A stretch of DNA of 50,512 bases, from the NCBI GenBank assembly GCA_949300325.1, contig CASGDQ010000046.1, positions 1 through 50,512 of the forward strand. The letters run 5' to 3'. A program made the translations under genes and the position numbers. How positions within the stretch are numbered: the stretch's first letter is position 1; each line of letters begins with the position of its first letter. Below are positions 16,400-23,798 of the stretch, piece after piece. Below the pieces are notes generated by a model. It did no database searches. It saw only the letters and a list, made by a program, of their open reading frames with translations, and was not told the origin of the DNA. This DNA is from an uncultured Spirochaetales bacterium. Its GTDB lineage: Bacteria > Spirochaetota > Spirochaetia > Sphaerochaetales > Sphaerochaetaceae.

Positions 16400-17323
16400 G
16401 TGAATTTTGAAGTGTTTTCATTGGGTACCAGCGGCATGATGCCGCTTCCCGGAAGATTTTTAACCTCCGTTCTTGTCCGCAGGGAAGGGGATCTCTTTTT
16501 GTTTGATTGCGGCGAAGGTACGCAGGTGTCGCTGAAGATGCTGAATCTCAGGTGGAAGAAGATAGACAGCATCTTTATAAGCCATATGCATGCCGACCAT
16601 GTCACCGGGCTTCCTGGAATCCTTATGCTTTCCAGCCAGGTAGATAGGACAGAGCCCCTTTACATATATGGTCCTGCTCGTTTGAAGGAATATGTCGAAC
16701 AGACCAGGCGCATATTGGATATGTATATCAACTACGAGATAAACGTAGTATCTGTAGAGCCCGGCGTGGTGCTGGAGAGTGAGGAGTTTACTGTTAATGC
16801 GTTTCCTTTGGATCATACAAAGCCTTGTTTCGGCTATTCAATAGTCGAAAAGGACCGCAAAGGCGAGTTCTTTCCCGAAAAAGCCAAGGCGTTGGGCGTT
16901 CCTCAGGGACCTCTTTGGGGGAAATTGCAGAAAGGATCTGACGTGACGCTTGAAAACGGTTCAGTGATAAGGCCTGAGGATGTCATGGGAAGCCCTAGAA
17001 AGGGAAGGAAATTCAGTTATGTGACAGACAGCCTGTATTTTCCTGAAATTTCCGATTTCGTACATGATTCGGATATTCTTTTCTGCGAAGGCATGTTCGA
17101 GCGCGATCTGGCTGAAGATGCCCGGTCGAAGAAGCATATGACGGCAGAAGAGGCCGCTTTGATTGCCCGCGATGGGAACTGCGGCATGCTGTGCCTTCAG
17201 CATTATTCGCCGCGATATTCCAACCAGGAATTGAAGAAATTAAGGGATGAGGCCTCATCCGTTTTTGCAAACACCATCCTTACCAGGGATCGGATGAATT
17301 TCGACATACCATTGAAGGATTAA
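16400..17323 (+). CDS. rnz: Ribonuclease Z
   Basis: RNase Z (307 residues) cuts the 3' trailer from tRNA precursors that lack an encoded CCA; both tRNA genes in this window lack it. The metallo-beta-lactamase zinc motif HMHADH stands at residues 62-67, with the tRNase-specific GEGTQ before it. Later ligands appear in FPLDHTKPCFGYSI, YVTDS and CLQHYSPRYS. The GTG start is chosen because the family starts just before the FSLGTSG strand; the next candidate start would remove it. No Shine-Dalgarno sequence precedes it, which agrees with the leaderless promoter immediately upstream. Confidence 0.95.
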   Translation: MNFEVFSLGTSGMMPLPGRFLTSVLVRREGDLFLFDCGEGTQVSLKMLNLRWKKIDSIFISHMHADHVTGLPGILMLSSQVDRTEPLYIYGPARLKEYVEQTRRILDMYINYEINVVSVEPGVVLESEEFTVNAFPLDHTKPCFGYSIVEKDRKGEFFPEKAKALGVPQGPLWGKLQKGSDVTLENGSVIRPEDVMGSPRKGRKFSYVTDSLYFPEISDFVHDSDILFCEGMFERDLAEDARSKKHMTAEEAALIARDGNCGMLCLQHYSPRYSNQELKKLRDEASSVFANTILTRDRMNFDIPLKD

Positions 17324-17353
17324 AAAAAAGAGCCGGTTGTCCGGCTCTCTTTT
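17322..17353. terminator. Bidirectional intrinsic terminator
   Basis: GAGCCGG/CCGGCTC stem (17330-17336 with 17341-17347) and TTGT loop, with an A-run before it and a T-run after it. It serves both rnz and the convergent repeat-protein gene. Confidence 0.85.
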
Positions 17354-17365
17354 CGAGGCATCTGC

Positions 17366-18550
17366 TTATTTTGCAAGCAGCTTCTTGAGTTGGGAGATAA
17401 GCTTTGCTCCATCTCCTTCTTTATATTGCACACATGCAAGAGGCTCGAATCTTCTGAGCGTGTTCTCCGCCTCTGTTTTGTTATAAAGCGGCAATATGAT
17501 GAAGATATCGCCATCCTCGTCGAAGGAAAGCGTGTCTTCTCCGAAGAATTCCTCGATGGATTCGGCTGTAAGCCCATCCCTGGCCTTCAGGCCGACGACC
17601 GAAAGGTCGTATCCGAGCGCCTTTGCCTCAGCAATCTCCTCATCGATCGTTTCTGCAAGATTAAGAAGCTTTCCAGGAGCTCTTTGCGCCGCTGTCTCCG
17701 CATAATCGGAAGCCTCCTCGGCCCTTGCCGATCTTCCTGCTGGAACCTCGACGACTTTCTCCACGACCTTTTCGACTTCTTTAGGAACTTCCTTGATTAT
17801 TTCTACAGGAACTTCCTTGATGACTTCTTTTATGACTTCTACAGGAACTTCCTTGACAACTTCCTTAACAACTTCTACAGGAACCTCGACAATCTTTTCG
17901 ACAGGAACCTCGACGATCTTTTCTACGACCTTCTCAACTTCCCTTACCACGTCAACCGGAACTTCCCTTATAACCTCTACAGGAACCTCGATCTCTCTTA
18001 CTGTTTCGCTTTCCTTTTCTACAGGAACTTCCTTGATGACTTCCTTTATGACTTCTACAGGAACCTCTTTGACGACTTCCTTAACGATTTCAATCGGAAC
18101 TTCCCTGGTAACTTCCTTTACGACTTCTACAGGAACTTCCTTGACAACTTCTTTGACAACCTCTACAGGAACCTCTTTTATGACTTCCTTCTCGACGATC
18201 TTCTCTACAGGCTGCCTGTCAAAAGCTCCGAGGTCCACGCCACCTTTGTCCATGGGGTCATCAGATGCTTCGTTGTAAAGAGGCTTGTCATATGCATTCG
18301 GGGAAAGCTTGTCGACTTTGTCCGAGAAATCCTGATCATGCATTTTCCCTGCCACGATGCCGATCTGTACTAGAATAAGGCCTATCACCACCGGAAAGAG
18401 CTTGATCAGAACATTGTATATCTGTTCGTTGGTGATTTGGAAGGCTGGTACCAGATAAAGCAGGAAGACCACTGCGAAGATTCCGAGAACAATCGCAGAA
18501 ATAACAACACTCGTTATTATGATTTTCAGTGAACTAGATGATTTGGACAT
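17366..18550 (-). CDS. Membrane protein with long EVPVE-type repeat
   Basis: Protein of 394 residues. Two membrane helices stand near residues 10-34 and 46-68. Residues 115-270 are a low-complexity repeat built on a 12-residue unit (EVPVEVVKEVVK) with 8-residue and longer variants, rich in Glu, Val and Lys. A Cys-poor C-terminal domain (about 275-394) looks folded: it contains NLAETIDEEIAEAKALGYDL and ESIEEFFGEDTLSFDEDGDIFIILPLYN. The repeat could be an extended spacer that holds the C-terminal domain away from the membrane. A strong GGAGG site precedes the ATG. The gene is divergent from the FtsB-like gene. I do not recognise the family; spirochaete membrane proteins with such repeats exist, but function is unknown. 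Confidence 0.75.
   Translation of the reverse strand: MSKSSSSLKIIITSVVISAIVLGIFAVVFLLYLVPAFQITNEQIYNVLIKLFPVVIGLILVQIGIVAGKMHDQDFSDKVDKLSPNAYDKPLYNEASDDPMDKGGVDLGAFDRQPVEKIVEKEVIKEVPVEVVKEVVKEVPVEVVKEVTREVPIEIVKEVVKEVPVEVIKEVIKEVPVEKESETVREIEVPVEVIREVPVDVVREVEKVVEKIVEVPVEKIVEVPVEVVKEVVKEVPVEVIKEVIKEVPVEIIKEVPKEVEKVVEKVVEVPAGRSARAEEASDYAETAAQRAPGKLLNLAETIDEEIAEAKALGYDLSVVGLKARDGLTAESIEEFFGEDTLSFDEDGDIFIILPLYNKTEAENTLRRFEPLACVQYKEGDGAKLISQLKKLLAK
17741..18208 (-). repeat. In-frame coding tandem repeat (36-base core unit)
   Basis: Degenerate tandem repeat encoding EVPVEVVKEVVK-type units, in multiples of three bases (36- and 24-base steps), inside the membrane protein gene at 17366-18550. Units differ mostly at synonymous or conservative positions. 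Confidence 0.85.
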
Positions 18551-18618
18551 CGCTTCCTCCGATTTTTGCCAAACACTTGCAAGTTATAATCAAAGCATAT
18601 TATAAACTATGTGTTAAC

Positions 18619-19062
18619 ATGATGACAAGAACGAAATTATTTGCTTTTTTCCTAATCTTTTTTGTAACTTTTTCCGTTCTTTCAGCATTATTCGGCGAAA
18701 CAGGATTTTTTGTTAACAAGTCGCTTGAAAAAAGCTATTTGGAGCTGAAATACGAAGTCGGACGGAGGCAGGCAGGGCTTGCTGTGCTCAGGGAGAGTGA
18801 AAAAAATGCACCCTCACGCAGCACTGGCGGGTACACCGTTGTTGATTATATCGGAGCTGGAAACGGGAATCAGGAGATAGAAGAAAAGGATTTGGATAAA
18901 GCCGATCCAAATATTTTTACTGGCCTGTCATCCTGGTTGATCGCTTTGATAAGCTTTCTATTTTCGGCTTTTGCCGTTATCATTTGGCAAACGGTCTCAA
19001 AAACAAAAGCGAAAAAGAAAACGGGTGATGATGGCATAGGAGGAAGATACGATGAGATATGA
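18619..19062 (+). CDS. FtsB/DivIC-like septum protein
   Basis: Protein of about 148 residues. An N-terminal membrane helix (TKLFAFFLIFFVTFSVLSALF) is followed directly by GETGFFVNKSLEKSYLELKYEVGRRQAGLAVLRE, the turn-plus-coiled-coil pattern of FtsB/DivIC divisome proteins. Unlike FtsB, a second membrane helix occurs near the C-terminus (SWLIALISFLFSAFAVIIW), followed by a Lys-rich tail. The start is one of two adjacent ATGs (18619 or 18622). The longer upstream reading adds residues without any signal. There is no ribosome binding site; TTGCAA and TATAAA lie shortly upstream, giving a leader of only a few bases. It overlaps the TsaC gene downstream by 11 bases. Confidence 0.55.
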   Translation: MMTRTKLFAFFLIFFVTFSVLSALFGETGFFVNKSLEKSYLELKYEVGRRQAGLAVLRESEKNAPSRSTGGYTVVDYIGAGNGNQEIEEKDLDKADPNIFTGLSSWLIALISFLFSAFAVIIWQTVSKTKAKKKTGDDGIGGRYDEI

Positions 19063-19612
19063 GTTTTCCAAGGTAGGCGGAGATATTGAAAAAGCCGCAG
19101 AGCTATTGAACCAGGACGAGGTTGGCATCGTCCCCTGCGATACGATCTATGGCCTGACTGCAAGGGTTAGGGCAGAAAATGCGGAAAAACTCTATGAGAT
19201 AAAGCGCCGTCCCCAATCAAAGAGCTTCATACATCTGATGAGCCTTGATGATTTGAAGAGATCCTCCCTGATTGTTCCTAAAGAGCTTTATGATGTTTGG
19301 CCGGCGCCCCTGACATGCATATTGGCATCAGAGGATGGGCTTTCCACCGTAGCAGTGAGGATTCCAGCAGATGATTATATCCAGGCCCTTATCGCTCTTA
19401 CGGGCCCCTTGTTCAGCACAAGCGTCAATTTTTCCGGTTCTCCGAGCCTTATCGGGTATGAGGAGATCAAAAAAGCATTTTCCTCCCTGGTGTCTTTTAT
19501 GGTCAGAGCGGATAGGGAAGGAGCAGGCATGCCTTCGACACTGCTTGATGTGACAAAAAAACCCTGGCGCGTGATACGCCAGGGAGCCTTCGATGTTTCC
19601 AATCTCATTTGA
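19052..19612 (+). CDS. tsaC: YrdC/Sua5 family threonylcarbamoyl-AMP synthase
   Basis: YrdC-domain protein of 186 residues. Seen motifs: VGIVPCDTIYGLTARV near the N-terminus, KRRPQSKSFIHLM (the KRP..K nucleotide-binding part), the WPAPLTCIL strand (usually WPGPLT), VAVRIPAD and FSTSVNFSGSP. The enzyme makes threonylcarbamoyl-AMP from threonine, bicarbonate and ATP for t6A37 in tRNAs reading ANN codons, including the tRNA-Thr and tRNA-Asn encoded here. The length fits TsaC without the extra Sua5 domain. YciO-type paralogues are similar and cannot be fully excluded. AGGAGG lies upstream of the ATG. The 3' end of the gene holds a terminator for the opposite strand. Confidence 0.8.
   Translation: MRYEFSKVGGDIEKAAELLNQDEVGIVPCDTIYGLTARVRAENAEKLYEIKRRPQSKSFIHLMSLDDLKRSSLIVPKELYDVWPAPLTCILASEDGLSTVAVRIPADDYIQALIALTGPLFSTSVNFSGSPSLIGYEEIKKAFSSLVSFMVRADREGAGMPSTLLDVTKKPWRVIRQGAFDVSNLI
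19555..19584 (-). terminator. Intrinsic terminator of the DUF1015 gene, inside tsaC
   Basis: CCCTGGCG (19562-19569) pairs with CGCCAGGG (19577-19584). On the minus strand it is followed by seven T. It lies inside the 3' coding end of the convergent tsaC gene. Confidence 0.8.
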
Positions 19613-20903
19613 TGCAGCGGGCTTCCATGTAATAGCGTTTTTCATTGGCATGCCCGATGCTGAACGTCTTTCTCGGAAAGGAGCCATCCTTTAGGATGGT
19701 TTCAAAGAACGTCTTTTTGGATACGTTTGGAAGAATGATTCCGATATTTCCCTCTTTTTGCGACAGGTCGATTGTCACATCTACCCCATGGATGTAGTCG
19801 ACTGAGCACAGCTTCTTTTCCAGAAGCGAATCTATTACAAGCTGCATCGTCGCGGCTGCTGTGAAGCATTCGGCTCCGATAAGTTCGCAGACATACAGCC
19901 CCTCGGTGCGGCTGATTCCGAATTTCTGCCTTCCTTTGCAATTGATCATGTCTAAAAGCTCTTCTTTGCTTCCCACCTTTTTCATGTATGCGCTTTTTGC
20001 ATGCTTTATCAGCTCAGAAGAGAAATCCTTCTCCTTAAGATTGAAAAACACGCGGTGTATCGGCTCGAATTCCAATCCTGGACAGAATATGTTTTCTATC
20101 TCCACAAGCGCATACCTTGCCGGGTGAGAGGCCTTCTGGGTGTCGTCAAGATCCTTTTTCACATCCTCCCAGCAGCTTTTTGCAGTAGCAAGGGAATGGT
20201 TTCCATCTCCCATTGCAAACAGCAGGGGATTTGCCGGATCAAGAGAATCCTGTAAGGCTTTGAAGGCATTGAGAATGGCCTCCTTATCCTCCTTCTTGTC
20301 TATCAGATAGCCTTTCAGGTGGCCTCCTTCCATCATAAGGTCGGTGTCGTACACGATTTCAAGATCATCCTTTTTGCTTACCAGCGGCTCTATCACGCTT
20401 TCTTTCTCATCGCTTATTAAGACCATTATGTGCGGCAGCTCCAAGACGGCGTTCTTCCTTATCTCCTTTCTTGGCGGAATCCTCTCAAGAATAGTTCCCT
20501 CGGTTGCTCTTATTAGTGTCTTCGAGCCTTTTGAATAATCATAGCCTTCCAAATCCAGAGCAGCCATAAGCCCGTAGCGCACGGAATCTGCGCATGTTCT
20601 TTCAACAAGGATGAAGGAATCGGGGTAGGAGGTGAAGATGCGCTCTGAAAGATAGTTGCCCATCTCGTCGTTTATCCTTTTTATGCGCTCCTCTTTGTCC
20701 GGGCTTTCCAGATAGACTTCCGGATAGGTGAGCTTCAGCGTAGAAGGGCTTTCTGCGACAAAAGCCTCCACCTCTTTCCAGTATTCCGGCTGGCTTGTGA
20801 ATTGGTCGCATGCGACTGTCGCCCATTTCTTCAAATCTATGCTGCTGTTCGGCAGAAGGATATCCGCCGGTCTGACAATGGTTAAGCTTGCATTGTTTTC
20901 CAT
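19605..20903 (-). CDS. DUF1015 family protein
   Basis: Protein of 432 residues matching the DUF1015 family. It has the N-terminal VRPADILLP...WATVACDQFTSQPEYW pattern, RPxKEI-like (RIPPRKEIRKNAVLELPHIMVL) and the family hallmark GDGNHSLATAK. The biochemical role is unknown in general; the GDGNH motif suggests catalysis. No signal peptide or membrane helix is visible, so it is cytoplasmic. AGGAGA is positioned 5 bases before the ATG. Its terminator lies within the opposing tsaC gene. Confidence 0.8.
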   Translation of the reverse strand: MENNASLTIVRPADILLPNSSIDLKKWATVACDQFTSQPEYWKEVEAFVAESPSTLKLTYPEVYLESPDKEERIKRINDEMGNYLSERIFTSYPDSFILVERTCADSVRYGLMAALDLEGYDYSKGSKTLIRATEGTILERIPPRKEIRKNAVLELPHIMVLISDEKESVIEPLVSKKDDLEIVYDTDLMMEGGHLKGYLIDKKEDKEAILNAFKALQDSLDPANPLLFAMGDGNHSLATAKSCWEDVKKDLDDTQKASHPARYALVEIENIFCPGLEFEPIHRVFFNLKEKDFSSELIKHAKSAYMKKVGSKEELLDMINCKGRQKFGISRTEGLYVCELIGAECFTAAATMQLVIDSLLEKKLCSVDYIHGVDVTIDLSQKEGNIGIILPNVSKKTFFETILKDGSFPRKTFSIGHANEKRYYMEARCIK

Positions 20904-20984
20904 CTTGTTCTCCTAGGATGTTTTTATCTTTTCATTAATATGGTAGAGTGGGTTTTAGCTATTGGCAAGGAGAAATGAGGATTT

Positions 20985-21608
20985 ATGAGCGAAACGCTAA
21001 TTTTTATCGGTGGTGAAGGTCCTGACAAGCTGGAAATGCCCTTTTCTGGCCGTTTTTCAAAAATCATCGCTTGCGACAGCGGATTGGATCTTGCCCTTGC
21101 TTTGGGCTATCATCCTGATCTGGTGGTGGGCGACATGGATTCTGTAAAAGCCGACATATCCGGCTATGAGAAGATAGTGAGGCCCTGCGACAAGGACGAG
21201 TCCGATTTCGAGATCGCTCTCGGCCTCCTGGATGGCGATTATGTGCTTATCGGAGGCGGAGGGGGAAGGATGGATCACCTGATAAACCTTTATTCGTGCT
21301 TTTCGAAATATCATCCTCCAAAGCTCTGGTTCACCGCTAAGGATGCCATTTTTTTCTCCAGCCGTTTTGAGGCTTGCCTGGATGAGGGCACCCTGTTGTC
21401 CTTTTATCCCTATGATCTCAGGAGCGAGGCTGTGGTGACAGCCAGAGGGCTTGTGTGGGAATTGGATGAAAGAAAGGTAGATCTGGGTTTCTTCTCGCTT
21501 TCCAACAGAAGCCGCGGAGATTTTACCAGCATCACATCATCTTTGCCCCTTGCAATACGTTTCGGTATGGACAAATCCCTGCTAAAGGCTAAAATTTACA
21601 TATGTTGA
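20985..21608 (+). CDS. thiN: Thiamine pyrophosphokinase
   Basis: Enzyme of 207 residues that transfers pyrophosphate from ATP to thiamine. Motifs: ACDSGLDLAL (for ADGG), DLVVGDMDS, DKDESDFEIAL (acidic Mg2+ site) and IGGGGGRMDH. The C-terminal half (SFYPYDLRSEAVVTARGLVWEL) fits the beta-rich thiamine-binding domain. It begins a three-gene unit whose next gene overlaps its stop by 7 bases. AAGGAG lies 12 bases upstream of the chosen ATG and GAGG only 4 bases upstream. Confidence 0.9.
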   Translation: MSETLIFIGGEGPDKLEMPFSGRFSKIIACDSGLDLALALGYHPDLVVGDMDSVKADISGYEKIVRPCDKDESDFEIALGLLDGDYVLIGGGGGRMDHLINLYSCFSKYHPPKLWFTAKDAIFFSSRFEACLDEGTLLSFYPYDLRSEAVVTARGLVWELDERKVDLGFFSLSNRSRGDFTSITSSLPLAIRFGMDKSLLKAKIYIC

Positions 21609-21952
21609 ATTATCGGCGGTTGATTGAATTCTCTTCAAGGATACACACGTACCTGCTTGCCTTGCATCTGGTGCTCACATTTCTTTTCATCCTGTCTTTG
21701 TTCCTTCCGCTTTCAGGACAGTTCTATTCGCTCGTGCTCAAATCTGATGATGTGATAGGCTGGCTGATGATTTTTTTAGGCGGCTGGATAATCCTCGCTT
21801 CCCTGCATCTGAGCTTCATATCATCCGTCCTTACCATATTTCCTTTGGCGATGACATTGCTCCGCCTTGCGGCGTTTTATCTTACCTCGTTTCTTCTGGA
21901 GTTCCTTTCTCACCTGATCTCCAGCGGAATGGGCGTTTCATTCGGAGTATGA
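21602..21952 (+). CDS. Small membrane protein, unknown
   Basis: Protein of 116 residues, almost entirely hydrophobic, with three or four membrane helices (around residues 15-40, 52-75, 76-108). I do not recognise a family. It overlaps thiN by 7 bases and the AroH-type gene by 4 bases, which supports it as a real, cotranscribed gene. Confidence 0.6.
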   Translation: MLNYRRLIEFSSRIHTYLLALHLVLTFLFILSLFLPLSGQFYSLVLKSDDVIGWLMIFLGGWIILASLHLSFISSVLTIFPLAMTLLRLAAFYLTSFLLEFLSHLISSGMGVSFGV

Positions 21953-22341
21953 AAATGGAAGAAATGATTTATTCGATACGCGGTGCGGTCACTGCGGATT
22001 TCGACAGCCCGGCCTCAATAGACGAGGCTGTGAAGCTCATGATGGAGGAATTGTATAAAAGGAACCATATCACGGACAGCGACATATCCTTCATCCTCTT
22101 TTCCCAGACCATAGATTTGAAGAGCAGGAATGCTGCAGCGGCATTCCGTGCCACCGGAAGGGGGGCTGCAGTTCCGCTTTTCTGTGTCCAGGAGGCGGAG
22201 ATCGCTGGATCCCTTGCCCGCGTGATAAGGGTTTTAGTGCAGATAAACCATCCCAAGAAGAGCGAACCGGTGATGATCTATCTCAAGGGTGCTGCGGCAT
22301 TGAGGCCTGATCTTAATATCGAAGAGGAGTTAGACCTTTAA
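21949..22341 (+). CDS. aroH: AroH-type chorismate mutase
   Basis: Monofunctional chorismate mutase of the trimeric AroH (Bacillus type) class, 130 residues. Motifs: SIRGAVTADFDSPASIDEAVKLMMEELYKRN at the N-terminus (active-site Arg in IRGA), then FRATGRGAAVPLFCVQE, and the C-terminal IYLKGAAALRPDL. It converts chorismate to prephenate for Phe and Tyr synthesis. No other aromatic pathway gene is close. It is convergent with, and overlaps by 12 bases, the MATE gene on the minus strand. ATGs at 21949 and 21955 are both possible. Confidence 0.9.
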   Translation: MKMEEMIYSIRGAVTADFDSPASIDEAVKLMMEELYKRNHITDSDISFILFSQTIDLKSRNAAAAFRATGRGAAVPLFCVQEAEIAGSLARVIRVLVQINHPKKSEPVMIYLKGAAALRPDLNIEEELDL

Positions 22342-23712
22342 GCCTTCCTGCTCCCTTTTTTTGAGAATCTTATCGATGTTCGTCCAAAGCAGGGTGGTGG
22401 ATACGATCGATGCTATCAGATCGCATACAGGTTCTGCGAAGAAAGCTGCTCCTGCCCCGAAGAGCGCGGGAAGAATCAGGAGGGATACAAGAAACACCGC
22501 TTTTCTAAAAAGCGAAATTGGAAGCGAAAATCTTATCTGCCCAAGTGCTGTGAGCGAATCCACGTTCTGGTATTGGAAAGAAAGAGGGATTATCATCATC
22601 TCGAAAATCCTGAGATATCCTGCTGTGAATTGGGCAATCTCTTTATCCGGGGTGAAAAGCCTTACGAAATATTTTGTTGCTGTGAAGGTCAGGATGAACA
22701 TCACTACGGTATAAAGTGTGGCCCACAGCTGGGTGCACATGATCGCCTTCTTGACCCGTTTTGTATTTCCAGCCCCATAGTTGAAGCTTATCAGTCCCTG
22801 ACAGCCTCCGGTGATCCCTCCTAAAGGATTCATCACCAGAAGATGGAACGACTGTATTATTGTTCCTGCCGTTATGAGCATGTCCCCGCTTCCATTTTTT
22901 CCATACTTTTGCAGCACTGTGTTCAGCAGTACCATCAATATGCTGTCCGTTGCGATTATTATGAATGGGGAAAGGCCGAACCTGATTGTGCTCAGGGATG
23001 TCTTGAGAATGTTTTCCGGCTTTCTCAGCTTCAGGCGGATCATACAGCTCTTCAGCCGGAGGAAAACGATGGTCAGCAGCATCTGAAGCCCCTGGCTGAT
23101 GACCGTGGCAGCTGCGGCCCCTTCGACTCCCATGCCGAATACGAAGATGAAAAGGGGATCCAAAGCGATGTTGCATATTGCCCCGGAGAGGACAGAAAGC
23201 ATTGCATTCCTGCTTTGCCCCTGGTTGATCAGAAAGTAATTCAATCCTGTGGAAAGTATGGAAAAAGGTGTTCCTAGCACATATATCCCCAAATAGGAGG
23301 AGGCGTAGGAGATCGTGTTCATGCTTGCTCCGAATGCCATGAGCATCCTTTCTCTGAAAAAGTACGCAAGCGGAGTAAGGATCATGGATATGCCAAGAAG
23401 CAGGATCAATGCATTCGACACAACGTTTTCCGCAACCTTTTTCTCCCCATGCCCGGCTCTCATCGCCATAATAGGCGCAGCACCCAGTCCGATAAGTACT
23501 GCAAATGACGAAATAAGGGTTGTTATCGGGGCGGCTACGCCGACTCCTGCAAGCGCCAGATCTCCGACTTTGTCTATATGCCCTATGTACATCCTGTCTA
23601 TTATGGCATAGAGGACCATCACTGCCTGGGCCAGCGCAGTGGGGAAGGCCAAGACGAAGCTTAGCTTGAGGATATCGCCTCCTCCGAGATCGTATTTGTT
23701 CTTTCTTTCCAT
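22330..23712 (-). CDS. MATE family multidrug/metabolite exporter
   Basis: Membrane transporter of 460 residues with the 12-helix MATE pattern. Typical segments are the N-terminal DILKLSFVLAFPTALAQAVMVLYAIIDRMYIGHI and GVGVAAPITTLISSFAVLIGLGAAPIMA, and the mirrored second half beginning near NPLGGITGGCQGLISFNYGAG. MATE proteins export cationic drugs or metabolites using Na+ or H+; the substrate here is unknown. No Shine-Dalgarno site precedes the ATG. A consensus promoter ends 10 bases before it. It is divergent from a second MATE gene with which it shares the spacer. Confidence 0.9.
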   Translation of the reverse strand: MERKNKYDLGGGDILKLSFVLAFPTALAQAVMVLYAIIDRMYIGHIDKVGDLALAGVGVAAPITTLISSFAVLIGLGAAPIMAMRAGHGEKKVAENVVSNALILLLGISMILTPLAYFFRERMLMAFGASMNTISYASSYLGIYVLGTPFSILSTGLNYFLINQGQSRNAMLSVLSGAICNIALDPLFIFVFGMGVEGAAAATVISQGLQMLLTIVFLRLKSCMIRLKLRKPENILKTSLSTIRFGLSPFIIIATDSILMVLLNTVLQKYGKNGSGDMLITAGTIIQSFHLLVMNPLGGITGGCQGLISFNYGAGNTKRVKKAIMCTQLWATLYTVVMFILTFTATKYFVRLFTPDKEIAQFTAGYLRIFEMMIIPLSFQYQNVDSLTALGQIRFSLPISLFRKAVFLVSLLILPALFGAGAAFFAEPVCDLIASIVSTTLLWTNIDKILKKREQEGLKV

Positions 23713-23722
23713 AGCCGTGGAA

Positions 23723-23751
23723 ATTATAATTGTTCAAAGATAAATTGTTAA
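23723..23751 (-). promoter_or_regulatory. Promoter of the minus-strand MATE gene, near-leaderless
   Basis: On the minus strand TTAACA (23751-23746) and TATAAT (23728-23723) are spaced by 17 bases. Ten bases remain before the ATG, predicting a leader of about 3-4 bases. Confidence 0.6.
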
Positions 23752-23798
23752 TATCCATCCTGTTGCATCGCATCCATCTTTTCTATAAGCTTTTTGCG

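Noticed and set aside
17741..18208. Regular repeats that could suggest a CRISPR array or intergenic tandem repeat
   Set aside because: There are no unique spacers; units are contiguous, vary at codon level and stay in the frame of a membrane protein gene.
17390..18373. A long plus-strand reading frame (327 codons) rich in Arg, Asn, Phe and Asp
   Set aside because: It is the antisense shadow of the EVPVE repeat gene, with repetitive nonsense composition and no start signals.
22643..23773. A 376-codon minus-strand frame overlapping the MATE gene
   Set aside because: Other-frame shadow of the MATE coding sequence; rich in His, Arg and Ser with no hydrophobic helices or family motif.
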